34,719 bases of DNA from a virus, in the IMG/VR virus record IMGVR_UViG_3300032311_000493, positions 1-34,719 of that record; one strand, 5' to 3'. Every line of letters begins with the position of its first letter. Position 1 is the first letter of the stretch. A model generated the notes under the pieces. It saw nothing but the letters and a program-made list of their open reading frames with translations, ran no database searches and had not been told where the DNA came from. Shown here piece by piece: positions 23,443 through 30,845 of this stretch. A program made the translations under genes and the position numbers.

Positions 23443-24318
23443 ATGAGTGAAATGAAAGATACCGTAATAAAAAATGTACCTGCGGTAGCCATACGAATTG
23501 ATGGCGGGACTCAGTCCCGCACCAAAATCAACATTGATGCGGTAGAAGATTACGCTGCCAAGATGGCAGACGGCGTGGAGTTTCCGCCAGTTGTTGTGTT
23601 CTTTGATGGCAAAGACCATTGGCTGGCAGACGGTTTCCACCGCTATCACGCACTGAGAAAAATACAGAAGGCTAGTGTCCGGTGCCAAGTACAAAACGGC
23701 ACAGTCAGGGATGCCATCCTGTATTCATTTGGTGCCAATGGTATGCATGGCCTGCCCATGACCAACGAAGACAAGTGGCATATCGTTACAGAAATGGTAG
23801 GCGACTTTGAGTGGAGCGAATGGAGTGACCGCGAGATCAGTCGGCGCTGCCATGTGTCCCACATTTTTGTGGCCAAGGTTCGTTCATCAGTTGGCAAGGC
23901 AGATGAAGTTATTGAGAAGGCTCAAGAGTCGTCCAGTGAAGAGGTGGGCCGCAAGTATGTAGACAAACACGGCAACGTTTCCACCATGAAACCCGCCTCT
24001 AAAAAGAAGGAAGCTGTTAAAGAAGAAGAGCCCCCAGCGGAACCATCAGTGCCCGCGGCCGAAGCGGATAAGTTGCAGGAAACCATAGAGTTTCTGATCA
24101 AAGAGAACGAAGCGTTGACCGACAAGTTGGCAGCTGGTTCATCAGATGATCCTGAGTTCACAGCCAGAACCATCGAGGAATTGCGCGATGAAAACAAACA
24201 GTTGCGGATTGAGGTCAAGTCTTTGACCATCAGCCGCGATCAGTTCCAAGCAGAGAATGCCCAGCTCATGAAGCAGGTCAACTACCTTACCAAGAAGCTA
24301 AAGAAATTTGAAGTCTAA
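23443..24318 (+). CDS. ParB-like (ParB/Srx-domain) protein
   Basis: A 291-residue protein with an AAAGGAAG ribosome site. Residues 18-70 (IRIDGGTQSRTKINIDAV... VVVFFDGKDHWLADGFHRYHA) are a ParB N-terminal domain with its GxHR-like GFHRYHA motif. Residues about 108-150 (NEDKWHIVTEM...DREISRRCHVSHIFVAKVRS) are a KorB/ParB-type helix-turn-helix. The C-terminal 110 residues are acidic linker and coiled coil (ENEALTDKLA, RDENKQLRIEVKSL). ParB-domain phage proteins may bind CTP or act in DNA replication or regulation; there is no ParA partner here. It precedes helicase and primase. Confidence 0.8.
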   Translation: MSEMKDTVIKNVPAVAIRIDGGTQSRTKINIDAVEDYAAKMADGVEFPPVVVFFDGKDHWLADGFHRYHALRKIQKASVRCQVQNGTVRDAILYSFGANGMHGLPMTNEDKWHIVTEMVGDFEWSEWSDREISRRCHVSHIFVAKVRSSVGKADEVIEKAQESSSEEVGRKYVDKHGNVSTMKPASKKKEAVKEEEPPAEPSVPAAEADKLQETIEFLIKENEALTDKLAAGSSDDPEFTARTIEELRDENKQLRIEVKSLTISRDQFQAENAQLMKQVNYLTKKLKKFEV

Positions 24319-24353
24319 ACCCACGCTGGGGGGTGTCCCAGCAGAGGATCTAT

Positions 24354-25838
24354 ATGAGTTTGCAACTGCGGCCGTATCAGGCCAACATTTTGGAAAACCT
24401 GCGTCAAGGTTTTGCATCCGGAAGTAAAGCCCAAATCCTGTACGCCCCCACGGGGGCTGGGAAAACAGAGATGGCCATAGAGCTATTGAGGGCTACCAAA
24501 GCAAAGGGAAACAAAGCGGCCATGATTCTTGACCGCATTGTTCTATGTGATCAGACCAGCAAGCGCCTTGAAAAATATTCAATTGATCATGGCGTTTTGC
24601 AGTCTGGCCATTGGCGATACCGGCCCTTTGAAAACATTCAAATCTGTTCTGCACAAACGCTCGAGCGCCGCGGTGATTTCCCCGGCCTACAGCTTCTGAT
24701 CGTAGATGAGTGCCACCAAACAAGAGAGCAGACCATTGAGTTCATCAAAAACAATCCGAACATTCGCGTGATCGGGTTGACTGCTACGCCCTTTACAAAA
24801 GGGCTGGGCAAGGTTTACGACAATGTTGTCTCCTCCATTACTACCAAAGATTTGGTGGATCAAGGGGTGCTTGTCCCGCTGCGCGTGTTCATCTCAAAAG
24901 AAATTGACATGGATGGTGCAAAGAAGGTGGCCGGAGAGTGGTCACAGGCCGAAGCTACCAAGCGCGGGATTATCATCACCGGAGACATTGTTCAAGAGTG
25001 GATTAAAAAGACTCATGAAATCTTTGGCCGCCCTCGCAAGACCATTGTGTTCTGCGCTGGCGTAGAGCATGGCGTCGACCTGAGCCGCAAGTTTGCAGAA
25101 CAGGGCTACAACTTCATCTCCATCAGCTACAAAGATGATGATGAGTTTAAAAAAGATGTGATTGCTGATTTCAGCAAGCCCGATACAGAAATCCACGGCC
25201 TGATCGCGACAGACATTCTGACCAAGGGATTCGATGTGCCGGATGTCATGATAGGCGTGTCTGCCAGACCGTTTAGCAAATCACTTTCTTCCCACATACA
25301 GCAAATGGGCCGCGTCATGCGCGCCAATATGGGAGATCCCGAATCCAAGCCCTTCGCATTGTGGCTAGACCATTCCGGCAATTACCTGCGCTTCAGAAAA
25401 GACTGGGAAGATGTCTTTGAAAACGGCGTTAATGAGCTGGATGAAAGCAAAGAGAAGGCAAAGAAAGAGCCCACAGAAAAAGAAAAGAAAGAAGCCAAGT
25501 GCCCAGTCTGCGAGGCATACATGCCTCCATACATGGATATGTGCGCCAGCTGCGGCCACATAAGAGAAAAGCGCAACACCGTTTCTGTTACCGCCGGAGA
25601 AATGGAAGAGCTTCAGACCATGAGCCGAGGCAACAAACAAAAGTGGTGGTCGATGCTCCAGTGGTATGTGCAGAACCAAGGGAAAAAACCTGGCTGGGCT
25701 TTCTATACATACAAGGAAAAGTTTGGAGTCAATCCTGTAAATTTAAGTGATGAAGCAGTGGAACCCGACCATGAGGTGCATGGTTTTATTGAAGCAAAAA
25801 AGCGCGCATACATTCGCGCCATTAAAAGGGGACGTTAA
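24354..25838 (+). CDS. Superfamily 2 DEAD/DEAH-type helicase
   Basis: A 494-residue protein from the ATG at 24354, behind AGAGGATCT; a GTG at 24333 would add seven residues. Walker A APTGAGKT (31-38), Walker B VDECH (117-121), motif III TATP (143-146) and motif VI QQMGRVMR (316-323) are all intact, so this is an active ATP-dependent SF2 translocase of the UvsW/RecQ-like phage type. A zinc ribbon C383-x2-C386...C397-x2-C400 follows a Lys/Glu-rich linker. It probably unwinds the origin or recombination intermediates; the primase follows immediately. Confidence 0.9.
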   Translation: MSLQLRPYQANILENLRQGFASGSKAQILYAPTGAGKTEMAIELLRATKAKGNKAAMILDRIVLCDQTSKRLEKYSIDHGVLQSGHWRYRPFENIQICSAQTLERRGDFPGLQLLIVDECHQTREQTIEFIKNNPNIRVIGLTATPFTKGLGKVYDNVVSSITTKDLVDQGVLVPLRVFISKEIDMDGAKKVAGEWSQAEATKRGIIITGDIVQEWIKKTHEIFGRPRKTIVFCAGVEHGVDLSRKFAEQGYNFISISYKDDDEFKKDVIADFSKPDTEIHGLIATDILTKGFDVPDVMIGVSARPFSKSLSSHIQQMGRVMRANMGDPESKPFALWLDHSGNYLRFRKDWEDVFENGVNELDESKEKAKKEPTEKEKKEAKCPVCEAYMPPYMDMCASCGHIREKRNTVSVTAGEMEELQTMSRGNKQKWWSMLQWYVQNQGKKPGWAFYTYKEKFGVNPVNLSDEAVEPDHEVHGFIEAKKRAYIRAIKRGR

Positions 25839-26081
25839 TTGGACTTTATAAATTTTTGTCAGGCCCATGGCATCTTGATCACTTCGCCTCCACCCATTGG
25901 GATTTGGAGGAGATACCCAACGGTTGACCATCCTAAAACGCGAAACGGTGCGGTCAAGTTTATGGGTGACCATGCCTTTGTTCAGAATCATGCGATCAAT
26001 ACAGAGGTATCTATTTGGAAGGGCGAAAAGTCTAGCGTGGCTCGCACCAGAGACTTTAAATCGCTGGCAGATTCTGCGTAG
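25839..26081 (+). CDS. Primase N-terminal segment (ends at in-frame TAG)
   Basis: Eighty residues from a TTG start adjacent to the helicase stop, with AAAAGGGGACG before it. IWRRYPTVDHPKTRNGAVKFMGDHAFVQNHA is the N-terminal domain I recognise from small phage Toprim primases. The TAG at 26079-26081 is in the same frame as the Toprim part, which resumes directly (CTG GAG CGG GTT AGG ATG). It is either a separate subunit, a nonsense-interrupted gene or a readthrough product. Confidence 0.6.
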   Translation: MDFINFCQAHGILITSPPPIGIWRRYPTVDHPKTRNGAVKFMGDHAFVQNHAINTEVSIWKGEKSSVARTRDFKSLADSA

Positions 26082-26096
26082 CTGGAGCGGGTTAGG

Positions 26097-26678
26097 ATGC
26101 AAAGAGATGCAGCCAATCGCGCCGCCGCTATCATGAAACAATGCACCCTTGGGCACCATGAATATTTCAAGGCCAAAGGGTTTGAAGATGAGACAGGAAA
26201 CATCCTGATGCAGAGCGGGGTGCCGACCTTGGTTATTCCCATGCGCGTTGATGGCAGTCTTGTCGGGTGTCAGATGATCGACATTCAAGGCGGCAAAAAG
26301 TTTTTGTACGGCCAGCGCACCAGCAATGCTGAGTTTATTTTCAACAACAAAGGGATGGATATCCTGTGCGAAGGCTTTGCTACCGCGCTATCTGTTCGGG
26401 CGGTAATGAAATCCCTGAAGCGCAGGTACACCATCCACGTATGTTTTTCCGCGGGAAACATGAAGAAAATCGCCTCCACAATTAAGTCTGGGGTTGTGAT
26501 TGCAGACAATGATGAAAGCAAAACCGGTGAGCGCGTTGCCCAAGAAATTGGGTGGCCGTACTGGATGAGTGATCAGGTTGGCGAAGATGCGAATGACACC
26601 CACCTGCGGGTTGGCCTGTTTAATTTTTCGCAAAGCCTGTTGAAATCATTGAACCATGGGGCAGCGGTCTACCGGTAG
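26097..26678 (+). CDS. Primase Toprim segment
   Basis: A 193-residue protein in the same frame as the upstream segment. The toprim metal site is visible: MDILCEGFATALSVRA (catalytic Glu) and VVIADNDESKTGERVA (DxD). GGAG 9 bases before the ATG could allow independent initiation. Toprim primases make RNA primers at the fork; the helicase just upstream fits a primosome. No zinc-finger domain is visible in either part. The 3' end overlaps the convergent gene by 33 bases. Confidence 0.75.
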   Translation: MQRDAANRAAAIMKQCTLGHHEYFKAKGFEDETGNILMQSGVPTLVIPMRVDGSLVGCQMIDIQGGKKFLYGQRTSNAEFIFNNKGMDILCEGFATALSVRAVMKSLKRRYTIHVCFSAGNMKKIASTIKSGVVIADNDESKTGERVAQEIGWPYWMSDQVGEDANDTHLRVGLFNFSQSLLKSLNHGAAVYR

Positions 26679-26849
26679 CATTACCAGCATGTCGCCTCCA
26701 CTAGGGTCGCTCGAGCTGATGAGGTTCTCAAGAATTTCAAAGCCCATGCCCAAGGCTTTTTCTCCATTGCCATAACTATCTGCACGAACGTAGACCTGAC
26801 CGGCCTCGTCTTCGTACAGATAAATGGCAAACATGGATTTTTGAATCAT
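26646..26849 (-). CDS. Small phage protein, unknown (last gene of leftward accessory block)
   Basis: Sixty-seven residues; MFAIYLYEDEAGQVYVRADSYGNGEKALGMG has a natural strand-helix pattern. No ribosome site is visible and its last 33 bases overlap the primase gene on the other strand, so this call is less secure than its neighbours. Confidence 0.5.
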   Translation of the reverse strand: MIQKSMFAIYLYEDEAGQVYVRADSYGNGEKALGMGFEILENLISSSDPSGGDMLVMLPVDRCPMVQ

Positions 26850-26869
26850 GCGGTATTGTGTGGCCTAAT

Positions 26870-27487
26870 TTACAAAAGCGCCAGCTGTGGCTGCTTTACC
26901 CCCCATTGGGCAGCCATCGCCTCCGCTATCCCTTTGTAGGTGGTGCTTCGCAGTTTCCACCGATCTTCAGAGGGCGGCAGGTAATGCAGCCGCTCCCGCT
27001 CGCGCTTCGGAAGCAGCATCATCTGAGCTTTTACATCGTTGGTCGGCTGCAACAAAGGCAGCCCCTCCAACCACAGGCAGGTAGCCTTTTGCTCCATATG
27101 CCCAAACATCCAAGGTTGAATAACCTGGCTTTGTGTGCGGCCAATACGCTCTTTGGCGTACTTGTGTTGGATTGGATTCTCTATACATTTCAGCGGTATA
27201 GGGCATTCCAGCAGGGCCCGAAAGAAATCGGCAGCCTCATCTAAAAGCCTCCACCTATCAGGATCGCGATGCAGCCAACATACACCCGAATTGGTGAGGT
27301 AGGTGCAGGGCGGGTGAGCAATCAACAAATCCCAATCATGGTCTAGGATGTCCAGCACATTGCATTGGTAGTGGTCACCCAGCGGTGAGTCGCTGGGCAA
27401 CAGATCACAAGATGCAGCATAGTGACCGGCGCGAATAAATGAATCGCGCACGGTGCCTGAGTACTCGCAAGCGACAAGTACCCTCAT
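26870..27487 (-). CDS. C5-type DNA cytosine methyltransferase-like protein
   Basis: A 205-residue protein. VLVACEYSGTVRDSF (3-17) is the SAM-binding motif I, ASCDLLPS the following acidic strand, AHPPCTYLTNSG (57-68) the PPC catalytic motif with Cys61, and CIENPIQHKY the ENV-like motif. It is shorter than typical restriction methyltransferases (about 330 residues) and has little room for a target-recognition domain, as in other compact phage versions. Modification of phage DNA against host restriction is the likely role. No cognate nuclease is nearby. Coupled by ATGA to the gene before it. Confidence 0.8.
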   Translation of the reverse strand: MRVLVACEYSGTVRDSFIRAGHYAASCDLLPSDSPLGDHYQCNVLDILDHDWDLLIAHPPCTYLTNSGVCWLHRDPDRWRLLDEAADFFRALLECPIPLKCIENPIQHKYAKERIGRTQSQVIQPWMFGHMEQKATCLWLEGLPLLQPTNDVKAQMMLLPKRERERLHYLPPSEDRWKLRSTTYKGIAEAMAAQWGVKQPQLALL

Positions 27488-27663
27488 CGCGCAATCACCA
27501 CTTCAAAGTCTTGGTTTTCCTCCAGTACTCTGCCTTCCCATAATTCTTCATGGCTGGCAGCGTCTTGGGCAATTTGCAGCGCAAGCTTGGCATTGTCAGC
27601 CTCCACCGCATACTCGAATCTCTCTTGCACTAGCCTGTACAAAGTAACTTTGTAGTTGTTCAT
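27484..27663 (-). CDS. Small protein upstream of the methyltransferase, unknown
   Basis: Fifty-nine residues beginning MNNYKVTLYRLVQERFEYAV. A strand-helix-strand pattern (EADNAKLALQIAQDAASHEE, then DFEVVIAR) resembles small adaptor folds of phage. Both ends are ATGA overlaps, which supports translation. Confidence 0.7.
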   Translation of the reverse strand: MNNYKVTLYRLVQERFEYAVEADNAKLALQIAQDAASHEELWEGRVLEENQDFEVVIAR

Positions 27664-27848
27664 ACGTACTCACCTTTAATTTGTTCCCACTCAAGCGCGG
27701 TAAATGCGATGCGCCTAGGGAGCGCCATGTATTCACCGTAGTAATCCTTTAGGGATGTCAGCACATTGCCGTTTGGCAGCATATCTATAACCTGCGCTCC
27801 TTTAATGTCCCCATCAATCATGAGCACAATATCTTCGCCCTTTTTCAT
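27660..27848 (-). CDS. Small beta-rich phage protein, unknown
   Basis: Sixty-two residues; alternating strands (DIVLMIDGDIKGAQVIDMLP, NVLTSLKDYYGEYM) suggest a small beta-barrel. ATGA overlaps at both ends. Family not recognised. Confidence 0.65.
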   Translation of the reverse strand: MKKGEDIVLMIDGDIKGAQVIDMLPNGNVLTSLKDYYGEYMALPRRIAFTALEWEQIKGEYV

Positions 27849-28045
27849 TCTTTCACCTCATTAAACCATTCATCCAATACACCGGCATTTTGTAATTGCA
27901 CCTCAATATTAAAAACGAAATCGCTCAAAATTTTGGGCATATCAATAAGCTCGTAAGCGCGTCTAAGGTTATTCACCAAAGCCAACGCGGTACCAGTATC
28001 TCCATCAAATGAGAGGCCTTTTTCTGATGCGTGTATAAATATCAT
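27845..28045 (-). CDS. Small phage protein, unknown
   Basis: Sixty-six residues from the ATG at 28045, chosen because AAGGAGAACAGA lies directly before it; the longer frame overlaps the upstream gene. MIFIHASEKGLSFDGDTG then helices (ALVNNLRRAYELIDMP). Not recognised. Confidence 0.65.
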   Translation of the reverse strand: MIFIHASEKGLSFDGDTGTALALVNNLRRAYELIDMPKILSDFVFNIEVQLQNAGVLDEWFNEVKE

Positions 28046-28055
28046 TCTGTTCTCC

Positions 28056-28340
28056 TTATGATCCAATAGCAGAGTAATAACCGGCGGCTGCAACTTTGTA
28101 CTCATCGCCTAAGTTTTCCACCACCTCGAGCTCGCAGCCGGCGAAGAAAGCCACGGCAGCAGATGCCGCATCAAAATCCTCGGCTTTGATCTTGGCGCGA
28201 ATAGGCTTTCGCCAATCTTTGCGGTTCTTTACTTTGCCAAACGCCTCCGCTAATTCCTCGCGCGTGTAGCTAAAAAAAACGGCGTCCGGTTTTTGTGCCG
28301 CGGTTTCGGATTTGGGCGGGTCAACTAATACTAAAGGCAT
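28056..28340 (-). CDS. Phage protein, unknown
   Basis: Ninety-four residues from the ATG at 28340 with AAGGAGAACATC before it. Basic middle (KVKNRKDWRKPIRAKIKAED) then an Ala-rich helix and a strand (CELEVVENLGDEYKVAAAGY). The middle could contact nucleic acid; no family recognised. Confidence 0.65.
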   Translation of the reverse strand: MPLVLVDPPKSETAAQKPDAVFFSYTREELAEAFGKVKNRKDWRKPIRAKIKAEDFDAASAAVAFFAGCELEVVENLGDEYKVAAAGYYSAIGS

Positions 28341-28350
28341 GATGTTCTCC

Positions 28351-28728
28351 TTACCAGTTTGCAAGTTTTCTAAATGCGGTCTCGTATGCTTTGTAATTTT
28401 TGAATGGGCCGTGCTCTAAGCAGTAATCCAAAAATTCGTCAGCCATAAAGTGCCCCTGTGCTTTCTCATTCCCTGATTTGGGAAGGTCTTTGTAATCCTC
28501 ATCAGCGTAATGCTGCCGCAGCACCATCTTCACCGAATCCCATATGAATTCCCCCGCTTCGTTCTCTATTAGTGAAAGCCCCCCCACTCGGCCATATCCG
28601 TCATATGAGCCCGCCACTTTGGTGCCATTTGGCAATAGTGCTACCACCTCATTTAATAGGTCGTATCCCCTGCCTTCGTGAACGATAGGAAGGTTGGTCT
28701 TGGCGCAGCATTTGGAAGTAAAACCCAT
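28351..28728 (-). CDS. Conserved phage protein, unknown
   Basis: A 125-residue protein starting MGFTSKCCAKTNLPIVHEGRG, where the N-terminal Cys pair could bind metal. VVALLPNGTKVAGSYDGYGRV follows, then a helical C-terminal half (FMADEFLDYCLEHGPFKNY). GAGGGGATTAATC before the ATG is encoded by the end of the upstream gene. Function unknown. Confidence 0.7.
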   Translation of the reverse strand: MGFTSKCCAKTNLPIVHEGRGYDLLNEVVALLPNGTKVAGSYDGYGRVGGLSLIENEAGEFIWDSVKMVLRQHYADEDYKDLPKSGNEKAQGHFMADEFLDYCLEHGPFKNYKAYETAFRKLANW

Positions 28729-28730
28729 GA

Positions 28731-28865
28731 TTAATCCCCTCTAATTTGAAATGTGTGAACGTGAAAATTTCTTAGCCCTAATTCGGCGGCCAATTTGTAT
28801 GCCAGCTCTTTGGTTTTAAAAACCGCAATGACATCTACCTCTTCTTGTAAAACGTAAACAGTCAT
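28731..28865 (-). CDS. 44-residue protein, unknown
   Basis: A short frame MTVYVLQEEVDVIAVFKTKE followed by a helix (LAYKLAAELG) and a last strand, a compact alpha/beta layout. It starts one base after the upstream stop and stops two bases before the next ATG, with no alternative gene in the gap. Confidence 0.6.
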   Translation of the reverse strand: MTVYVLQEEVDVIAVFKTKELAYKLAAELGLRNFHVHTFQIRGD

Positions 28866-28866
28866 G

Positions 28867-29358
28867 TCAAGCCCCCGCTTTCGCACGATAAATTGAGAGT
28901 GCCTCCGCAAACGGCAGCAGATTTAAGATCTTGAAATAATCCAGGTTTTTGAGGTGGTGCTCAGGGCGCATCAATGCTTTGTTTAAAGTATCTTTAGGAA
29001 GGCTTTTAGTTTCTTTAAGTTCGCCTCCGCTAGACAAAAACAGAATCCTGCGGCTCATCGCGCGCTTTAGATCTTGCGCTAGTAAGTGCTGCACCAGCAG
29101 TTCGCCAATTACTATGTCGGCGTCCTGTTTAAAGGTTATGGTTTCGCCTCCGCTATCGTATTTTGTGGGTGGTAGTGTCTCGGCGTGGCGCTCGAGCGCC
29201 TCCGCTAGAGTGTTCGGGTGGTACATATTGGGCCCACCTTGGCCGTCATTTGAAGCGGTGCCGGCGCGCTTGCCATCGATGTAAACGGTGGCTTCGAAGC
29301 ATTCCGTTTCATGGCTGGCAAAATTAGAGTGTTTAATGTTCTTTAGAGTAATTTGCAT
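28867..29358 (-). CDS. Conserved phage/plasmid protein, unknown
   Basis: A 163-residue protein. MQITLKNIKHSNFASHETEC, then FEATVYIDGKRAGTASNDGQ, is a pattern I know from conserved hypotheticals of proteobacterial phages and plasmids. The N-terminal half is beta-rich, and the middle has a helical segment IVIGELLVQHLLAQDLKRAM. It carries four of the six GCCTCCGC octamers. Function unknown. Confidence 0.75.
   Translation of the reverse strand: MQITLKNIKHSNFASHETECFEATVYIDGKRAGTASNDGQGGPNMYHPNTLAEALERHAETLPPTKYDSGGETITFKQDADIVIGELLVQHLLAQDLKRAMSRRILFLSSGGELKETKSLPKDTLNKALMRPEHHLKNLDYFKILNLLPFAEALSIYRAKAGA
28901..29205. repeat. Cluster of GCCTCCGC octamers
   Basis: The octamer (GCGGAGGC on the coding minus strand) occurs at 28901, 29023, 29146 and 29198, with further copies at 28243 and 26919. 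Five of six are extended to CGCCTCCGCTA. It is read as Ala-Glu-Ala in some copies and Ser-Gly-Gly in others, so protein conservation does not explain it. Confidence 0.6.
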
Positions 29359-29374
29359 GTTTTCTTCCGTAGGT

Positions 29375-29476
29375 TTACTTAATTAGAATGTCAAAATAAG
29401 CGAAGGCTAGAATTGAAAGGGCCGCACCTAATAGCAGGGCCGTCAACAAGTCCCAAACAAAGTGTTTATTTTTCAT
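29375..29476 (-). CDS. 33-residue single-pass membrane peptide
   Basis: MKNKHFVWDLLTALLLGAAL followed by SILAFAYFDILIK: a positively charged start and one membrane helix (about residues 8-30). It overlaps the upstream gene by 11 bases. Ribosome site is weak. Function unknown. Confidence 0.55.
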   Translation of the reverse strand: MKNKHFVWDLLTALLLGAALSILAFAYFDILIK

Positions 29477-29612
29477 CTTTGTATTCATCCATCAGGGTTT
29501 GGTGAGCTTCATCCAATAGCAGAAGGTCTGCCCTATCGTCTAGGATTTCTTCTATTTCGTCTTCGTCTAGGTCGCGCTGGATAAGCCTAAATTTAAATTG
29601 GCGCTCGTTCAC
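29466..29612 (-). CDS. Small acidic protein, unknown
   Basis: Forty-eight residues from a GTG at 29612 chosen because AGGAGAAACAAAA lies directly before it; the upstream in-frame ATG at 29714 would start inside the previous gene. Strongly acidic (RDLDEDEIEEILDDRADLLL). Acidic small phage proteins are often DNA mimics or inhibitors, but nothing here proves it. Confidence 0.55.
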   Translation of the reverse strand: MNERQFKFRLIQRDLDEDEIEEILDDRADLLLLDEAHQTLMDEYKDEK

Positions 29613-29645
29613 TTTTGTTTCTCCTGTAGTGGGCAAAATTACCCC

Positions 29646-29669
29646 ATAAGCCCCACAAGTGAGGCTTAT
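29646..29669. other. Intergenic hairpin
   Basis: ATAAGCC (29646-29652) and GGCTTAT (29663-29669) form a perfect 7-bp stem, with CAC/GTG pairing inside. No T-run follows on the transcribed minus strand, so it is more likely an mRNA-processing or operator element than a terminator. Confidence 0.45.
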
Positions 29670-29682
29670 AGAATGCTTTGCT

Positions 29683-29916
29683 CTAAATAGTGCAACATCC
29701 GCAGCAAGGGGCATCCTCGCAGCGGCCGGCCTTGTTTCTGTAGAATTCTTCCCCCCCTAGGTTAAATACATCAGAGATATATCTATCCGAAAAACCAGGT
29801 TTTTTAAGGATAGATTGTCGCGTGTGGGTGTTGAAAATAATCGTATCCCCTGCGCGGATTGGGTTGCCGGTGCGCGCGCAGCGGCCGGAATACTTTGCGG
29901 TGATTGTTTTGATCAT
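29683..29916 (-). CDS. Small Cys-rich, possibly zinc-binding protein
   Basis: Seventy-seven residues from the ATG at 29916 (ATGA overlap); the longer frame is a shadow of the upstream gene. AKYSGRCARTGNPIRAGDTIIF resembles the N-terminal fold of small zinc-binding proteins that start with a C-x2-x-G-pattern, and the end CEDAPCCGCC adds five cysteines. Metal binding is inferred. Confidence 0.65.
   Translation of the reverse strand: MIKTITAKYSGRCARTGNPIRAGDTIIFNTHTRQSILKKPGFSDRYISDVFNLGGEEFYRNKAGRCEDAPCCGCCTI
29790..29804. repeat. AAAAACC-A-GGTTTTTT inverted repeat
   Basis: A 7-bp perfect inverted repeat with a one-base centre, inside the Cys-rich protein gene (codons for LKKPGF). The same sequence with T at the centre recurs at 31187-31201, followed in both cases by TTTAA. 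Confidence 0.6.
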
Positions 29917-30656
29917 GCTTCCACCCCTATAGATATCACGCGGCGGGCGTGGCCGCGGGCGTGGTCTTTGATGACGATATCGCGCGCGGTTTTGCTGGTG
30001 CCAGCGCATAACAGACAGTCGGCGCATTGTGCGCGCCGGCCGGCTTCGGCCGATGCTGGGCAAATTGTCTCGGCCTTTTGTTTGTCGTTGGCCATGGTCA
30101 CGCGAAAAACGCGAAGGCCCATCAGGTTTGCTAATGCTGCATCGTCTAAGCTGTCCGCGCTCGCCATTATTAGGCTCTTCCAACGGTCTACATTGAAGCT
30201 GCGGCGCTTCCATTGGTGCGAATATCCGGTGTGGCCGGCGGTGTACTGGGTCAGGGTTTCCCAAAGCTTCACCGGTGCGGCGGCGGGGTCTCCATAGGTG
30301 CCAAGCCTGAGCTTTAAACCTGCGATCAATGCGGCCGCTTCGTCCGGCGTTGCGTGGGCATAACTGCCGCGCTTGTAGGCTTTAAAAACCCCAAGCGGGG
30401 CGCGTCCTAAATTGACATAGCAGGGCGCGCGGCCGGTTTTTGCTGCCAGTTTAGGGCGGTGCTCGCATTGGCCGCAAATTGCAGAGTCTTTGCCAAGCTT
30501 GGCGGCGCTTACTGGGTCAATATCTGCGCGCAGGATATACGACTGGACTAAATGGCCGGTTTTGCTGTTGGCGCTGCCCTTGATGGCCGTCAGGATAACC
30601 ACCACCGGCGCGCCGTCTATGCGGCTTGGCCCTTCGTAAACGATCAGGCCCTTCAT
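29913..30656 (-). CDS. Conserved Cys-containing phage/plasmid protein, unknown
   Basis: A 247-residue protein starting MKGLIVYEGPSRIDGAPVVV, a start I know from conserved hypotheticals on betaproteobacterial plasmids and actinophages. Two cysteine groups (ICGQCEHR...PCYVN at about 60-80, and CPASAEAGRRAQCADCLLC near 200-218) could bind zinc or an iron-sulfur cluster. GVFKAYKRGSY and HQWKRRSFNVDRWKSLIMAS are basic. Function is unknown; nucleic-acid binding is a guess. Confidence 0.75.
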   Translation of the reverse strand: MKGLIVYEGPSRIDGAPVVVILTAIKGSANSKTGHLVQSYILRADIDPVSAAKLGKDSAICGQCEHRPKLAAKTGRAPCYVNLGRAPLGVFKAYKRGSYAHATPDEAAALIAGLKLRLGTYGDPAAAPVKLWETLTQYTAGHTGYSHQWKRRSFNVDRWKSLIMASADSLDDAALANLMGLRVFRVTMANDKQKAETICPASAEAGRRAQCADCLLCAGTSKTARDIVIKDHARGHARRVISIGVEA

Positions 30657-30841
30657 TTCAAGCTCCTTAAAGCGGAATCGTGAAATTCAACAATTTCAAA
30701 CCCTAAATTTTTAATGTGCTGCAAAGTGGCAAGCGTCAGGGTTTTGGTGCCAGCTATGGCCGCAAAAGCTTCGGCCGCTTGGCATGCGGGATATATGACT
30801 TGATTTCCGTAAACGGTGCGTGAATAAATGTGAATTTTCAT
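30653..30841 (-). CDS. Small conserved protein, unknown
   Basis: Sixty-two residues from the ATG at 30841; the longer start lies in the upstream gene. MKIHIYSRTVYGNQVIYPAC is a recognisable conserved start. The end overlaps the next ATG (ATGA). No ribosome site is visible, suggesting coupling to the gene 4 bases upstream. Confidence 0.7.
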   Translation of the reverse strand: MKIHIYSRTVYGNQVIYPACQAAEAFAAIAGTKTLTLATLQHIKNLGFEIVEFHDSALRSLK

Positions 30842-30845
30842 GATT

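Noticed and set aside
25743-26288. 181-codon minus-strand frame across the primase split
   Set aside because: Antisense to both recognisable primase segments and without any known motif; it does not explain the TAG.
25839-26678. Recoding of TAG to an amino acid throughout the genome
   Set aside because: TAG ends other apparently intact genes (for example 26676-26678), and no suppressor tRNA gene is visible in the window.
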